From the NCBI GenBank assembly GCA_965652395.1, contig CBFGUW010000011.1, positions 1 to 64,000 of the forward strand: 64,000 nucleotides of DNA, read 5' to 3'. The notes under the pieces were generated by a model that was not told where the DNA came from, searched no databases, and saw nothing but the letters and a program-made list of their open reading frames with translations. The stretch's first letter is position 1. Each line of letters begins with the position of its first letter. Both the position numbers and the translations under genes were made by a program. Positions 1-9,061 of this stretch are shown here, in pieces. Source of the stretch: Saccharospirillum sp965652395. Its GTDB lineage: Bacteria; Pseudomonadota; Gammaproteobacteria; Pseudomonadales; Natronospirillaceae.

Positions 1-164
1 GCGGAAATCGACATTAATTTTTAAAGAGCTGTCTTAATCAGGTTGACAGGTTCCGGGGCCGCCAACTGGTGTGGCGTGCCGGGGGTGAGCTTGTGATCGA
101 CATCACTGACGCCCCAGTCGTCTTCGATAATACTTCCCAGCTCAATACACAAAGGAAGGTTATC

Positions 165-671
165 ATGGCAGATCTGAAGTATGTCGCCCCGGCGGTAGTC
201 TTGGCAGCCATATTTATGTTGGCCGCTTGCAGTACTCCCCAGCCCAAACCGCCTGCCCCTCTTGAGTTCAACATCCATTGGCGAGAAGGTGAGCCCACCC
301 TGCGCTCCACTCACCTACGGCAAGACTTCGCCGAGCACACGCCGTATGGCCCTTATGCGCCAGAAGTGGTTCTGGTGCTTGTTCCAGATAAAGGCATGCC
401 AGAAGAGGGCCTGCAAAATCAGGAACTGGATAAGGTGGACTCCGAAGCCCGAACTTACATACAGGTAATAGCGGACCTATCGAGCGAAAGAAAGGACTGG
501 TATTACGTGGATGTTGAGACCGCCGAGCGGTTATTTCAGGGGCGGAGCAACGGCTTTCACGTCTTGCTGCTGGATAGTTCCGGGCGCCTTCTTCTCGAAT
601 CTGACGAGGTGATACCCGCAGAAGTGGTTCGGGAGTACTTCCCGATTGATACTGAATATAAGGGGCCGTAG
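165..671 (+). CDS. Small lipoprotein, DUF4174-like
   Basis: A protein of 168 residues. I placed the start at the ATG at 165 because an AGGAAGG ribosome site lies just upstream, and because the protein then begins with a short charged segment, a hydrophobic stretch and the lipobox LAAC (Cys about residue 22). This predicts a lipid-anchored envelope protein. The C-terminal part (GFHVLLLDSSGRLLLESDE, then a short helix) resembles the end of DUF4174 proteins, where a strand-turn-strand 'DG/SG' element precedes a final helix; that match is from memory and tentative. The body is charged with no catalytic motif I recognise. An upstream in-frame start at 69 would add a non-signal extension and was rejected. 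A hairpin follows the stop, so the gene seems monocistronic. Function unknown. Confidence 0.7.
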   Translation: MADLKYVAPAVVLAAIFMLAACSTPQPKPPAPLEFNIHWREGEPTLRSTHLRQDFAEHTPYGPYAPEVVLVLVPDKGMPEEGLQNQELDKVDSEARTYIQVIADLSSERKDWYYVDVETAERLFQGRSNGFHVLLLDSSGRLLLESDEVIPAEVVREYFPIDTEYKGP

Positions 672-682
672 GCAAAAAGGAG

Positions 683-706
683 TAAAGGCCGCTGAAGCGG
701 CCTTTA
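683..706. terminator. Hairpin between convergent genes
   Basis: A perfect 10-bp inverted repeat (taaaggccgc, loop tgaa, gcggccttta) lies 11 bases past the lipoprotein stop and between two convergent genes. It carries short A and T runs on each side, so it could terminate in both directions. Confidence 0.75.
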
Positions 707-765
707 CATCGATCACACCGATGCGAATTTAAATACAGCGTTTCACCCCAACGCAGCCATTGAAA

Positions 766-1602
766 TCAGTCATCCACCAACATAATCCGGTCTTCTACCT
801 GGCGAATTTTCCCTTGCTTGAGCAGGCGGCCGATGGCTTTTTTGAAGTTACCCTTGCTCACCTGAAAGGCGGCATAAATCGCTTCAGGGCTCGAACGGTC
901 CGATAACCGCAATTCGCCTTTGTTGGCTTCCAGCTCCTTCAGAATGCGTTCGGCAATATCCACCCGGGCTTCGTGCCCCTGCAGCTGTAGCATCAGGTCT
1001 ATCTTGTGATCGTCGCGCACGGTTTTAACATAGCCTTTTATTTGCTGGCCGATCCTTAGCGGCTGCAGAACATCTTCATTGAACACCATCCCCAGACAGC
1101 GTTGATCAACCACGACCCGATAACCAAGGTCCGTACGCCCGGCGACGAGCAGGTTCACCGGGTCGTTCGCCCGGTAAGCGTCGGTTTCCTCGGGCAGAAA
1201 GTTACTGAGCTTTGCGCTACCGGTAATCCGATGGGTCAGGTTATCCACAAACAGATAAACCACGTGCTTTTGCCCGGCTTCCATCGGTTTGCGTTGCTCG
1301 CTGAACGGCACGAGCAAATCTTTTGGCAATCCCCAGTCCAGAAAAGCACCATAAGCGGTGAGCTCTTTGACTTCGAGCAGGGCGCACTGGCCCACTTCGG
1401 CTTTTGGTTTAATGTGCGTTGCGATCAGCCGGTCTTCAGAGTCGAGGTAGATAAAGGCATTGATGACGTCGCCCTCGTGAATCGGCTCCGGGCATTGCTT
1501 TTTGGGCAAGAGTATCGAGCCAAGGTTTTCGCCGTCCAAAAATGCGCCGAAGTCCGTAATGGAAACGACTTCCATCGAGTTGAAGGTTCCGATTTTTGCC
1601 AT
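766..1602 (-). CDS. S1-like RNA-binding protein, CvfB family
   Basis: A 278-residue protein of the CvfB/YitL type: three S1-like OB folds followed by a winged-helix end. Repeated S1 signatures are visible (ITDFGAFLDGENLGSILLP near residue 15; LTAYGAFLDWGLPKDLLVP near residue 80; a third near residue 165), and the C-terminal third is a helical winged-helix-like segment (SPEAIYAAFQVSKGNFKKAI). The family binds RNA and affects virulence and gene expression in Gram-positives; its role in gammaproteobacteria is poorly defined. The start was set at the ATG giving MAKIGTF, which fits family length. The open frame extends 40 codons upstream with low-complexity sequence, and neither start has a convincing Shine-Dalgarno. 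The gene stands alone. Confidence 0.8.
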   Translation of the reverse strand: MAKIGTFNSMEVVSITDFGAFLDGENLGSILLPKKQCPEPIHEGDVINAFIYLDSEDRLIATHIKPKAEVGQCALLEVKELTAYGAFLDWGLPKDLLVPFSEQRKPMEAGQKHVVYLFVDNLTHRITGSAKLSNFLPEETDAYRANDPVNLLVAGRTDLGYRVVVDQRCLGMVFNEDVLQPLRIGQQIKGYVKTVRDDHKIDLMLQLQGHEARVDIAERILKELEANKGELRLSDRSSPEAIYAAFQVSKGNFKKAIGRLLKQGKIRQVEDRIMLVDD

Positions 1603-2090
1603 AGCGGGAGGTGTCCTGGGGGTGAAGGGGGTTGGGTGCAGAATGCGGACGCTGCGGAGAGCACTGTACAAGGCTTTGTTGGAAAAGGCCATGGAGCGGC
1701 GACACTGGCTGGCACGCAGCATTGCCGCTACGTTGAACGGCTGGATGTGCTGTTGTTAGAGGCATTAGAATCGGTCTAACTTTGCGATGGCTGGCCATGG
1801 GGCTTGAAGTTGACTGGATGGTCGGCAAACAAATCCCCCAAGGTTACTGTGAAGCCCGACCAGGGCAAAGCCTCCCCCGTTTCAGCCCTTGCCATTTGCT
1901 ACCGGTTATCGTTCAATTGTGCGAAGCTCGCTGAGTGGTGAATTTTCATGGATGACTTAGTCCCCATTAGCTCAATTCATATCCCATTCTTCGCGTGCAG
2001 ATGCTCAATGGAGTCGGCTATCTGCGGGTGCGCCAAGCTAATCCATTGTGCTGAAGTTATCTGAACCAGTAATCCAACGGAGTAAATCGA
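1603..2090. other. Intergenic region, no gene seen
   Basis: About 490 bases between the CvfB-like gene and a small membrane-protein gene on the other strand. I see no convincing ORF, RNA gene or strong hairpin. It should hold the promoters of both divergent genes, but no clear -35/-10 pair could be assigned by eye. Confidence 0.5.
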
Positions 2091-2399
2091 ATGCGGTCAA
2101 TAACCAAATTGTCAGCACACAGAACAGCCCTTACTTTTGCCTGTGTTATGGCATTAAGTTCGCTCATTTTTATCATCCCAATGAGCTTGGTATTTCTAAA
2201 CGCCCCCATGTACGACGGTCATGGAAACCGCGTTAACGGGGCCATACCTGTGGGGTTCATGTTGGCCATGCCCTTCCTATATCTGATTCTGGGCTACATC
2301 ATGACTGTTATTGGCGCTTGGATTTATAACTTCGTCTCAAAGTTTACCGGTGGTATCCGGTTTGAGTTAAGTAAAAATACCACGAGTAATGTCACCTGA
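2091..2399 (+). CDS. Small two-helix membrane protein
   Basis: A 102-residue hypothetical inner-membrane protein with two strong hydrophobic segments (about residues 12-36 and 52-80). A short charged loop containing YDGHGNRVNG lies between them, and a polar tail follows. The phrase LGYIMTVIGAWIYNFVSKFTGGIRFEL matches a pattern common in small uncharacterised membrane proteins, where the second helix ends in 'YN.V.K.TGGI..E'. A GGAG site lies nine bases before the ATG. No enzymatic motif is seen. The next gene starts about 190 bases downstream beyond a hairpin, so this is probably its own transcript. Function unknown. Confidence 0.65.
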   Translation: MRSITKLSAHRTALTFACVMALSSLIFIIPMSLVFLNAPMYDGHGNRVNGAIPVGFMLAMPFLYLILGYIMTVIGAWIYNFVSKFTGGIRFELSKNTTSNVT

Positions 2400-2413
2400 T
2401 TCATGGCGAAAAC

Positions 2414-2442
2414 GGCCTGGCTGCTACTCTGTAGCCCAGGCC
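2414..2442 (+). terminator. Possible terminator hairpin
   Basis: An inverted repeat ggcctgg ... ccaggcc, with additional possible pairing inside, lies 15 bases after the stop of the small membrane-protein gene. No T run follows, so it may be a weak terminator or a 3' stabilising hairpin. Confidence 0.45.
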
Positions 2443-2593
2443 TGATTCAGGCTTAGCGTGCTATCGACGCAAGTATTTGAGTACAAAATGCCACTGGCAA
2501 GCGATATGGCCAGATCACGTAAAGATGCAACCATCACCCAGGTTTGGACAAGGCTGTTGATGTATTGCTTTAATAAGGATTCCGGACATTCCC

Positions 2594-5332
2594 ATGATAA
2601 CTCTCTCCAATTGTGCTCTCATAACCCGTTGGTTACTGATCACGGCACTTTCTACCGCCTTGCTTACCGGTTGCGATACCGCGAATACTTCAAACAGTGG
2701 ACGCGGCCCAGAGCTGATGGCCCCCCAAATAGTAGATATTCCAAATAAGACTTTTATTCAAAATGTCGCTATTCAGGAGTTTGGTTTTAACAATACGGGT
2801 GGGGGGAAACTCAACCAATGCACCGCCGAGGCCTTACCGATAGGCTTGGCTGTATCTGTCTCCGAAGATCAGAGCACTTGTGTTATCAGCGGAACCCCAA
2901 GTCTGGCAGAGCCGGCCACCACTTACGAGGTAACTGCCAGAAATACCACAGGCAGCAACAGGGCGACCGTTTCCATTACCGTTGAGCGCCAAAAACCTGA
3001 TTTGGAGAACCTCGAACTCCAAACTTATATAATTAACACCCCTATCGAAACCACTCGCTTTTCCAACCTTGGTGGAGGCCACCTGATTAGCTGTGAAGCC
3101 CAGGTACTCCCTTTCGGTATAACCCTTTCTGTTTCAAGTGATGGCTCAACCTGTGAGTTGAGTGGTACTCCCTCTCACTATCAAAGTGAGGTCCACTTCC
3201 CGGTTACTGCCGTGAACGAAAGTGGTAGTTCCACTGCTACGTTTGGAATACAGGTTATTCCTCCGCTCCCCTCCTTAATTACGATGGCGATGCAGACGCT
3301 CGCCCAAGGCGAAGGGCCTGTAAAGTTAAGGTTTGAGAACCAAGGCGGCGGCAGGCTCACAAGCTGTACGGCACTCGGTCTCCCAGCTGGGCTGGATATC
3401 GGCGTCTCAGCGGACGGAGATACCTGCGAAATAACGGGTGTGCCCGAGGCCGAGCATCTTGGCAACGTCTTTGTTACGGTATTCAATGAAGCGGGTAGAG
3501 ACGATGCGACAATAAGGATTCAAGTTCTCCCCGAGCCCCCGGTATTGGCCGCCGTTCCCAGTCAGGTTTTTACGCTGGGTGAAGGTGTATCCCTGACCGT
3601 CGGGAATAGCGGGGGGCATTTAGAGGGGTGCAGCGCGGAAAGCTTACCGGGCGGGCTGGAAGTGCGGGTTGCCGAAGACGGCACATCCTGTGAAGTGTAT
3701 GGGGTAGCCTCGCAGTTGGAAGAGAACCTTGTTCACACTGTAACAGCGTTCAATGACGGCGGTAGCGACAGCACAGCTATTGAAATCGCGGTATACCCAA
3801 TGCCCCCTGAGCTGCAGGATATGGGGCTTCAAACATTTGAGCGGGCTGAAACAGTATCTGCTTTGGCTCTGTCCAACCTGGGTGGAGGTTCATTAACGGC
3901 ATGCCAGTCAAGTACACTGCCTGAAGGCCTTAGCCTTTCGATTTCTTCCGATGGGAACACCTGCGAGATATCGGGTTACCCGGCTTCTCTTCAAGAACGC
4001 ACAACACACACCATTACCGCGGTTAATGCCGCTGGAAACAGTAGCGCCACAGTCGATATCGAAATCCTGGCAAGAGCCTTTGTCACTCGTTGGGATATGC
4101 CGGCATCCAGTGATGCAAACTCTCTTCAATTGGTCATACCGACAGAAGGAGAGGGTTACAACTACAGTGTCGATTGGGGGGATGGCACAAACGATACCGA
4201 CATAACCGGTGACGCCATTCATACTTATGCCTTGCCCGGAACTTATACGGTGGCTATTCGGGGGGAGTTCCCAAGGGTGCTCGCCTGTATAGACAACCTT
4301 AAACTGTCCTCAATCGAGCAATGGGGCGATATTCAGTGGCAATCCATGCGTCAGGCATTTCGCGGGTGTAGACACTTGATCGTGAATGCCAGCGATGCGC
4401 CGGACTTGAGTCAGGTTACCGACATGCATGGTATGTTTGATATGAACCCTGATACCGGTAGTGATGTCAGTGAGTGGGATGTATCCATAGAATTCCGGCA
4501 CAGCCTTGCAAACTGGGACGTCTCTAACGTGACAGACATGAGCAAGCTGTTTCATTGCTCCGTATCATTCAATCAGGATATAAGCAGCTGGGACGTCTCA
4601 TCGGTGACGAATATGTCCCTGATGTTCTATTTTACAGCGTTTGACCAAGATATATCGGGCTGGGACGTGTCCTCGGTCAGCAACATGATGGGGCTTTTCT
4701 ATGGAACCCCTTTTAACCAAGATATCGGCCAGTGGGATGTCTCTTCTGTCAAAGATATGGGGTTCTTGTTCGGAGAAAATCATCTGTTCAACCAGGATCT
4801 AAGTCAATGGGATGTATCTTCTGTCGAAGATATGCACGGAACATTTGCGTATGCTTACGCTTTTAATCAACCTTTGGAAAGCTGGGATGTATCCTCGGTA
4901 GAGAGCATGTCCGGCATGTTCTATCGGGCGAAGTCTTTTAACCAGCCCATCGGCAATTGGGACGTTTCAGCTGTAACCAGCATGACATGGATGTTCTATG
5001 ATGCCTTCGCATTTAACCACCCCATAGGAAGCTGGGATGTATCATCCGTTACGAGTATGTATAGAATGTTTTGGCGCGCCAGTGTTTTTGATCAGGACCT
5101 CAGCACCTGGAATATCACTGAGGTAACCGATATGGAAAACATGTTCTATCAAGTAACACTTTCAGTCGAAAACTACAGTGCTTTGCTTTCAGGCTGGAGT
5201 GTTCAGAACGTACAGCATGACGTGGTGTTTGATGCAGGAGGTAGCACCTATTCCAGCGTTTATGAAGGGGCAAGGACCACGTTGACGGACTCATTCGGCT
5301 GGACCATTACCGATGGTGGTGTTGCCCCTTAA
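2594..5332 (+). CDS. BspA-type repeat surface lipoprotein
   Basis: A 912-residue predicted lipoprotein. The N-terminus has a signal peptide ending in the lipobox LLTGC (Cys about residue 27). Residues about 40-490 are five copies of a roughly 85-residue Ig-like module, each with a GGG(K/H/R/S)L..C element and a second Cys in a 'DG.TCE(I/L)SG.P' motif, suggesting one disulphide per module. A PKD-like segment follows (SVDWGDGTND, then HTYALPGTYTV). Residues about 595-880 are DUF285/BspA repeats of 25 residues: FNQ(D/P)(I/L)..WDVSSV..M..MF occurs about nine times. DUF285 proteins are usually surface-exposed and have been linked to adhesion. The region looks richer in A+T than its neighbours, hinting at acquisition. 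It has no partner genes. Confidence 0.85.
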   Translation: MITLSNCALITRWLLITALSTALLTGCDTANTSNSGRGPELMAPQIVDIPNKTFIQNVAIQEFGFNNTGGGKLNQCTAEALPIGLAVSVSEDQSTCVISGTPSLAEPATTYEVTARNTTGSNRATVSITVERQKPDLENLELQTYIINTPIETTRFSNLGGGHLISCEAQVLPFGITLSVSSDGSTCELSGTPSHYQSEVHFPVTAVNESGSSTATFGIQVIPPLPSLITMAMQTLAQGEGPVKLRFENQGGGRLTSCTALGLPAGLDIGVSADGDTCEITGVPEAEHLGNVFVTVFNEAGRDDATIRIQVLPEPPVLAAVPSQVFTLGEGVSLTVGNSGGHLEGCSAESLPGGLEVRVAEDGTSCEVYGVASQLEENLVHTVTAFNDGGSDSTAIEIAVYPMPPELQDMGLQTFERAETVSALALSNLGGGSLTACQSSTLPEGLSLSISSDGNTCEISGYPASLQERTTHTITAVNAAGNSSATVDIEILARAFVTRWDMPASSDANSLQLVIPTEGEGYNYSVDWGDGTNDTDITGDAIHTYALPGTYTVAIRGEFPRVLACIDNLKLSSIEQWGDIQWQSMRQAFRGCRHLIVNASDAPDLSQVTDMHGMFDMNPDTGSDVSEWDVSIEFRHSLANWDVSNVTDMSKLFHCSVSFNQDISSWDVSSVTNMSLMFYFTAFDQDISGWDVSSVSNMMGLFYGTPFNQDIGQWDVSSVKDMGFLFGENHLFNQDLSQWDVSSVEDMHGTFAYAYAFNQPLESWDVSSVESMSGMFYRAKSFNQPIGNWDVSAVTSMTWMFYDAFAFNHPIGSWDVSSVTSMYRMFWRASVFDQDLSTWNITEVTDMENMFYQVTLSVENYSALLSGWSVQNVQHDVVFDAGGSTYSSVYEGARTTLTDSFGWTITDGGVAP
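4440..5110 (+). repeat. Tandem coding repeats (DUF285)
   Basis: A 75-nt coding unit is repeated about nine times inside the lipoprotein gene; each unit encodes a WDVSSV..M motif at 25-residue spacing. Copies are diverged at DNA level, so this is an old protein repeat, not a recent slippage array. Confidence 0.75.
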
Positions 5333-5576
5333 GGCGAGCTTCAGAGAGTGGGCGGGTAGAGGGGCTCTGTCAGTATGGCTTGAGACTTTAATCGCCCTAC
5401 CCTTATCAGTATTCGCGATATTGGCTGGGATGATAGAGCTGACCAAGCCTTACGATGGGTATCCGCTGAGTCTAGGGTAATATCTCGCTGGATGAAGGTG
5501 TATGGTCTCGACAATTCGCTCTTGCGTGGTTTATAGTTCATAGATACTTAAATGTTTTATAAACCCAGAGGCAGCC

Positions 5577-6674
5577 ATGACCACCCAAGAACCTCTTGTC
5601 CGGTTCGGACAGCGGCTACTCCGTGCCCGCAAGGCTGCGGGGTTATCCATGAAGGCGCTTGCAGAGCAGGTAGGCCTTTCCGCCAATGCTATCAAGAAGT
5701 ATGAGCATGGTATCAATATGCCCACTTCAACAAATCTGCTGAAGCTGTCTCGGGCTTTGGATGTCCGTACCGAGTACTTCTTCCGACCCGTCAATATTAC
5801 CCTTCAAGGTGTGGAATATCGGAAGCGGTCTGGCACCTCCAAAGCCCTGCTGGATCAGGTAACCGGGGACGTGATGGACCAGGCGGAGCGCTGGGCTGAA
5901 CTACTGGCACTCTACCCGGACTCGGTTGAACCCGTGCCGAAGTTTGCGCTGCCGGATGGGTTGCCTCAGCTAGTCACCTCTGATACCGAAATTGAAGCGC
6001 TAGCGGTACAGATGCGTGACATTTGGGCGCTGGGCCTGAATCCCATACCGGACATGGTCGATACCTTGGAGGCGCGAGGCATCCAGGTTATTACCACCGA
6101 TGTGGCCACTAATAAACAAGTGGATGGCTTAGCCGGTAGCCTTGGCGCTACCCCTGTGATCGTTATTTCCAGTCATTACCCCGGAGACCGGCAACGTCTA
6201 ACACTCGCCCACGAGCTGGGGCACTTAGTGCTTCATGGACGGTTGCCTGCCGACATCAACGAAGAGAAGGCCTGCAACCGCTTCGCGGGGGCCTTTCTGT
6301 TGCCTGAGGCAGCGTTGCGGCGGCAATTGGGAACGCATCGAAATGCCATTGAGCCCCGTGAACTTTATATGCTCAAGCATGAATTTGGGATCAGCATGGC
6401 CGCCATACTGATGCGGCTGCGCCAATGCAACATAATTTCCCAAGGGTTGTACAAACAAACCTACATCATGTTTAGCGGATCCGGGTGGCGCACCACCGAG
6501 CCTGGCGACCCCTACCCTCAGGAACAGACCATTCTGTTTTCGCAACTGGTTTACCGGGCACTGAGCGAGGGTTATATCGGCGAGTCAAAAGCGGCGGAAT
6601 TGTTGGGCCAGTCATTGAGCTTGTTCCATAAGGAGCGAAAAATGGGGAGCATGGATGCTACTACTCATCAGTGA
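5577..6674 (+). CDS. XRE HTH / ImmA-IrrE peptidase protein
   Basis: A 365-residue two-domain protein. Residues about 8-65 form an XRE-type helix-turn-helix (SMKALAEQVGLSANAIKKYE). Residues about 165-260 are a COG2856/ImmA-IrrE metallopeptidase-like domain with the zinc motif HELGH in TLAHELGHLVLHG, followed by the family's CNRFAGAFLLPE element. Such fusions act as antitoxin-like or phage/stress regulators that may cleave a partner or repressor. The gene overlaps the following PIN-domain gene by 20 bases, so the two are almost certainly co-translated. By analogy with XRE/COG2856-PIN and VapBC-like pairs, I infer the antitoxin/regulator half of a toxin-antitoxin module. The ATG at 5577 gives the family N-terminus. 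Confidence 0.85.
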   Translation: MTTQEPLVRFGQRLLRARKAAGLSMKALAEQVGLSANAIKKYEHGINMPTSTNLLKLSRALDVRTEYFFRPVNITLQGVEYRKRSGTSKALLDQVTGDVMDQAERWAELLALYPDSVEPVPKFALPDGLPQLVTSDTEIEALAVQMRDIWALGLNPIPDMVDTLEARGIQVITTDVATNKQVDGLAGSLGATPVIVISSHYPGDRQRLTLAHELGHLVLHGRLPADINEEKACNRFAGAFLLPEAALRRQLGTHRNAIEPRELYMLKHEFGISMAAILMRLRQCNIISQGLYKQTYIMFSGSGWRTTEPGDPYPQEQTILFSQLVYRALSEGYIGESKAAELLGQSLSLFHKERKMGSMDATTHQ

Positions 6675-7146
6675 TGCCAATATCCTGATTGATATGGAAG
6701 AAGGGGAGTTGCTGGAACAGATGTTTCAGCTCCCCTTCGAGTTCCATATTCCAGACATTCTTTTTGTCGAGGAGCTGGAAGACCAGCATCACCACCTATT
6801 GGACCTGGGTCTCAGGCTTGCGGAGCTGGAAAGTGAAGTCATGTTGCATGCCATGGAGCTCACCACAAGATATAACAAGCCAAGCCGAAACGACTGCTTT
6901 GCCCTTGCTTTGGCTGCACGAAAGCGATGCCCCTTACTCACCGGAGATCAAGCCCTTAGAAATGCCGCAGAAAATGAAGCGGTGATGGTTCAAGGCACTT
7001 TATGGCTAGTAAAAATGCTGGTGAATCGTGGGTTAATTACGACTGATGAGGCTCGTGCAGCCTATCAGAGAATGCGGAATGCTCGAAGGCGACTGCCTTG
7101 GGCATTGGCAGAGGCAGCACTGGCAGCTTTTGAAAACGAGGCTTAA
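6655..7146 (+). CDS. PIN-domain protein (putative toxin)
   Basis: A 163-residue PIN-domain protein. The hallmark acidic residues are visible: D7 in ISDANILID, a central Glu/Asp group (FVEELEDQ), Asp in SRNDCFALALA, and LLTGDQALRNAA near the C-terminus. This matches the PIN ribonuclease active-site layout of VapC-like toxins. The ATG at 6655 has GGGGAG five bases upstream and lies inside the end of the XRE/IrrE gene, indicating translational coupling. RNase toxicity countered by the upstream protein is inferred, not shown. It differs from classical VapC in having a large metallopeptidase-type partner and a 30-residue helical C-terminal extension rich in Arg and Ala. Confidence 0.8.
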   Translation: MLLLISDANILIDMEEGELLEQMFQLPFEFHIPDILFVEELEDQHHHLLDLGLRLAELESEVMLHAMELTTRYNKPSRNDCFALALAARKRCPLLTGDQALRNAAENEAVMVQGTLWLVKMLVNRGLITTDEARAAYQRMRNARRRLPWALAEAALAAFENEA

Positions 7147-7273
7147 GTTAATCCGCAGAAGCAACCGAGATTGAATTTGAACTCAATACTGGCGACCTAT
7201 TGCGCATATCAGCAACTGAGTGGAGCTGCAATGAAGAGTAGGTTGGCGAAAAGCTCACCACTTCTTACCCGAC

Positions 7274-9061
7274 TCACGACACCACAACCCCCTCCCCCGC
7301 CTCACCCTTGTCATCACCCTGCTGCAACAACCCGGCATAAACACCGTTTTGCGCCAACAACTGCTCATGGTTGCCCTGCTCCACGACGCGCCCCTGGTCG
7401 AGCACGAGGATGGTGTCACTGTGGCGGATCGTGCTCAGGCGGTGCGCAATGGCGATCACGGTCCGCTCTTTGAACAGTCGGCTGATCGCGCGTTGAATCA
7501 GGTTTTCGGTTACGGAATCGACGGAGCTGGTCGCCTCGTCGAGCATGATCACCTGGCCGCCCTGGGCGACGGCCCGGGCGAAGGAAATCAGTTGCGTCTG
7601 CCCGGCGCTCAGGTTGCCGCCATTGCCGCTTAATTCCATGTCGTAGCCGCCGGGCAGGGTTTTGATGAAACCATCGGCATACACGTAGCGGGCGGCTTCC
7701 TGTATCTGTTCTCTGTCCACCGAGGGTTTACCGAGGCCGATGTTGAAGGCGATGCTTTCATTGAACAGGTATACGTCCTGCTGCATCAGTGAGAACAGAG
7801 GCATGGCGTCTTCAATCGATAGGGACGAGAGTTCGATGCCGTTGAGCAGAATGCTGCCTTCGTAGTCCTGGTAGACTTTTGAAATCAACCGCAGGATCGT
7901 TGATTTGCCGGAGCCGGTTGTGCCCACCAATGCCAACTGGTGGCCTTTTTCCAGGCGGAAGGAGACGTTGTTCAGTACCCAGGGGGCATCGTCCGCGTAA
8001 CGGAAGGAGACGTCCCGGAACTCCAGCGATTCGAATGTCCGCAGCCGGTCGCCCAGGGCGTCTTTATTAATCAATTCCCGTCCGTCTTCTTCCAGCGGTT
8101 CCTGAAAGAGTTCGTCGATGTGGTCGAAGGCGGCGAACGACCGCTGAATGGCGGCGATCTGGCCGGTGAAGTCGCGCAGCGGTACGAAAACTTTTTCCAT
8201 GTTGTTGATGAAGGCGATCAGCACGCCGAGCGTCACTGCGTCCTGCACCACTTTGCCGGAGCCGTACCAGATGATCAGGCCGATGGTGATGGTGGTGACG
8301 CCGGTAATCACGGAAAACAGCACGGCATCGTATTTGTTGGACTTCAATTGAGCCTGCATAAACTCGTCTGTGTAGTCGGCATAGCGTCGCTCGACTTCCT
8401 CTTCGGCCCCGTACAACTGCACGGTTTTTACGCCGAGCAAACACTCCTGCAAATAACCGGTGCCTTTGGCCAGGGCGCTGCGGGTGATCTGATACATGCT
8501 GCGCAGTTTGTTGCGGATCAGCTTGGTGATGTAGAGCACCGGCGGGAAGACAGTGAGCACGATCAAAGTCAGTTTCCAGTCGATGGCGAGCATCAGGATG
8601 ATCAAGGCGATGGTGTTGATCAGGTCGCGTACCATCGACAGAACGCCCATAACGAAGGAATCGGAAATGGCTTCCAGGTCACTGGTCAAACGCGAGAGAG
8701 TCACGCCCGTCGGGGTCCGGTCGAAATAGGTTCGGGGCAGTTTCAAGATGCGCCGAAACAGCAGCATGCGGATATCGAACAGGGTGAACTGCCCGGTTTT
8801 ACGCAGAAAAAACGAATAGCAGGAATCCGCGATGTAATTGATAACGACGACGGCGACCATCAGGCCGATCAGCTGGGGCAGGCCGTCGTATTCGCCGACC
8901 GATAAATAATCGTCAATGATCTTGATGGTCAGCCACGGAAACAGCAGATTGGTCGCGATGGAGATCGGCAGCATGGCGACGCCGATCAGCCCCCAGGTTT
9001 TATAGGGCTTGGCGAATTGCATAAAGCGGCGGATGTAGCCGATGTCGAGCCCTTTGATCAT
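7274..9061 (-). CDS. ABC exporter half-transporter, MdlB-like
   Basis: A 595-residue half-transporter: six membrane helices in the first 320 residues, then a nucleotide-binding domain. Walker A is GTTGSGKST, the signature is LSAGQTQ (the Gly-to-Ala form common in MdlB-like subunits), and Walker B is VIMLDEATSSVD followed by the switch His in IAIAHRLST. Its start overlaps the stop of the upstream half-transporter by four bases (ATGA), so the two form a heterodimeric exporter of the MdlAB/SmdAB type. Substrates of that family are poorly known (multidrug or lipid-like compounds have been suggested). The gene is last in a three-gene operon that begins with a small Cys/His-rich protein. Confidence 0.9.
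   Translation of the reverse strand: MIKGLDIGYIRRFMQFAKPYKTWGLIGVAMLPISIATNLLFPWLTIKIIDDYLSVGEYDGLPQLIGLMVAVVVINYIADSCYSFFLRKTGQFTLFDIRMLLFRRILKLPRTYFDRTPTGVTLSRLTSDLEAISDSFVMGVLSMVRDLINTIALIILMLAIDWKLTLIVLTVFPPVLYITKLIRNKLRSMYQITRSALAKGTGYLQECLLGVKTVQLYGAEEEVERRYADYTDEFMQAQLKSNKYDAVLFSVITGVTTITIGLIIWYGSGKVVQDAVTLGVLIAFINNMEKVFVPLRDFTGQIAAIQRSFAAFDHIDELFQEPLEEDGRELINKDALGDRLRTFESLEFRDVSFRYADDAPWVLNNVSFRLEKGHQLALVGTTGSGKSTILRLISKVYQDYEGSILLNGIELSSLSIEDAMPLFSLMQQDVYLFNESIAFNIGLGKPSVDREQIQEAARYVYADGFIKTLPGGYDMELSGNGGNLSAGQTQLISFARAVAQGGQVIMLDEATSSVDSVTENLIQRAISRLFKERTVIAIAHRLSTIRHSDTILVLDQGRVVEQGNHEQLLAQNGVYAGLLQQGDDKGEAGEGVVVS

Noticed and set aside
69..164. N-terminal extension of the first lipoprotein
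   Set aside because: It would place a non-signal sequence before a clear signal peptide and lipobox; the ATG at 165 has a good ribosome site.
4440..5110. Regularly spaced DNA repeats suggesting a CRISPR array
   Set aside because: The repeats are in frame, encode the 25-residue DUF285 unit and are diverged; there are no unique spacers or cas genes.
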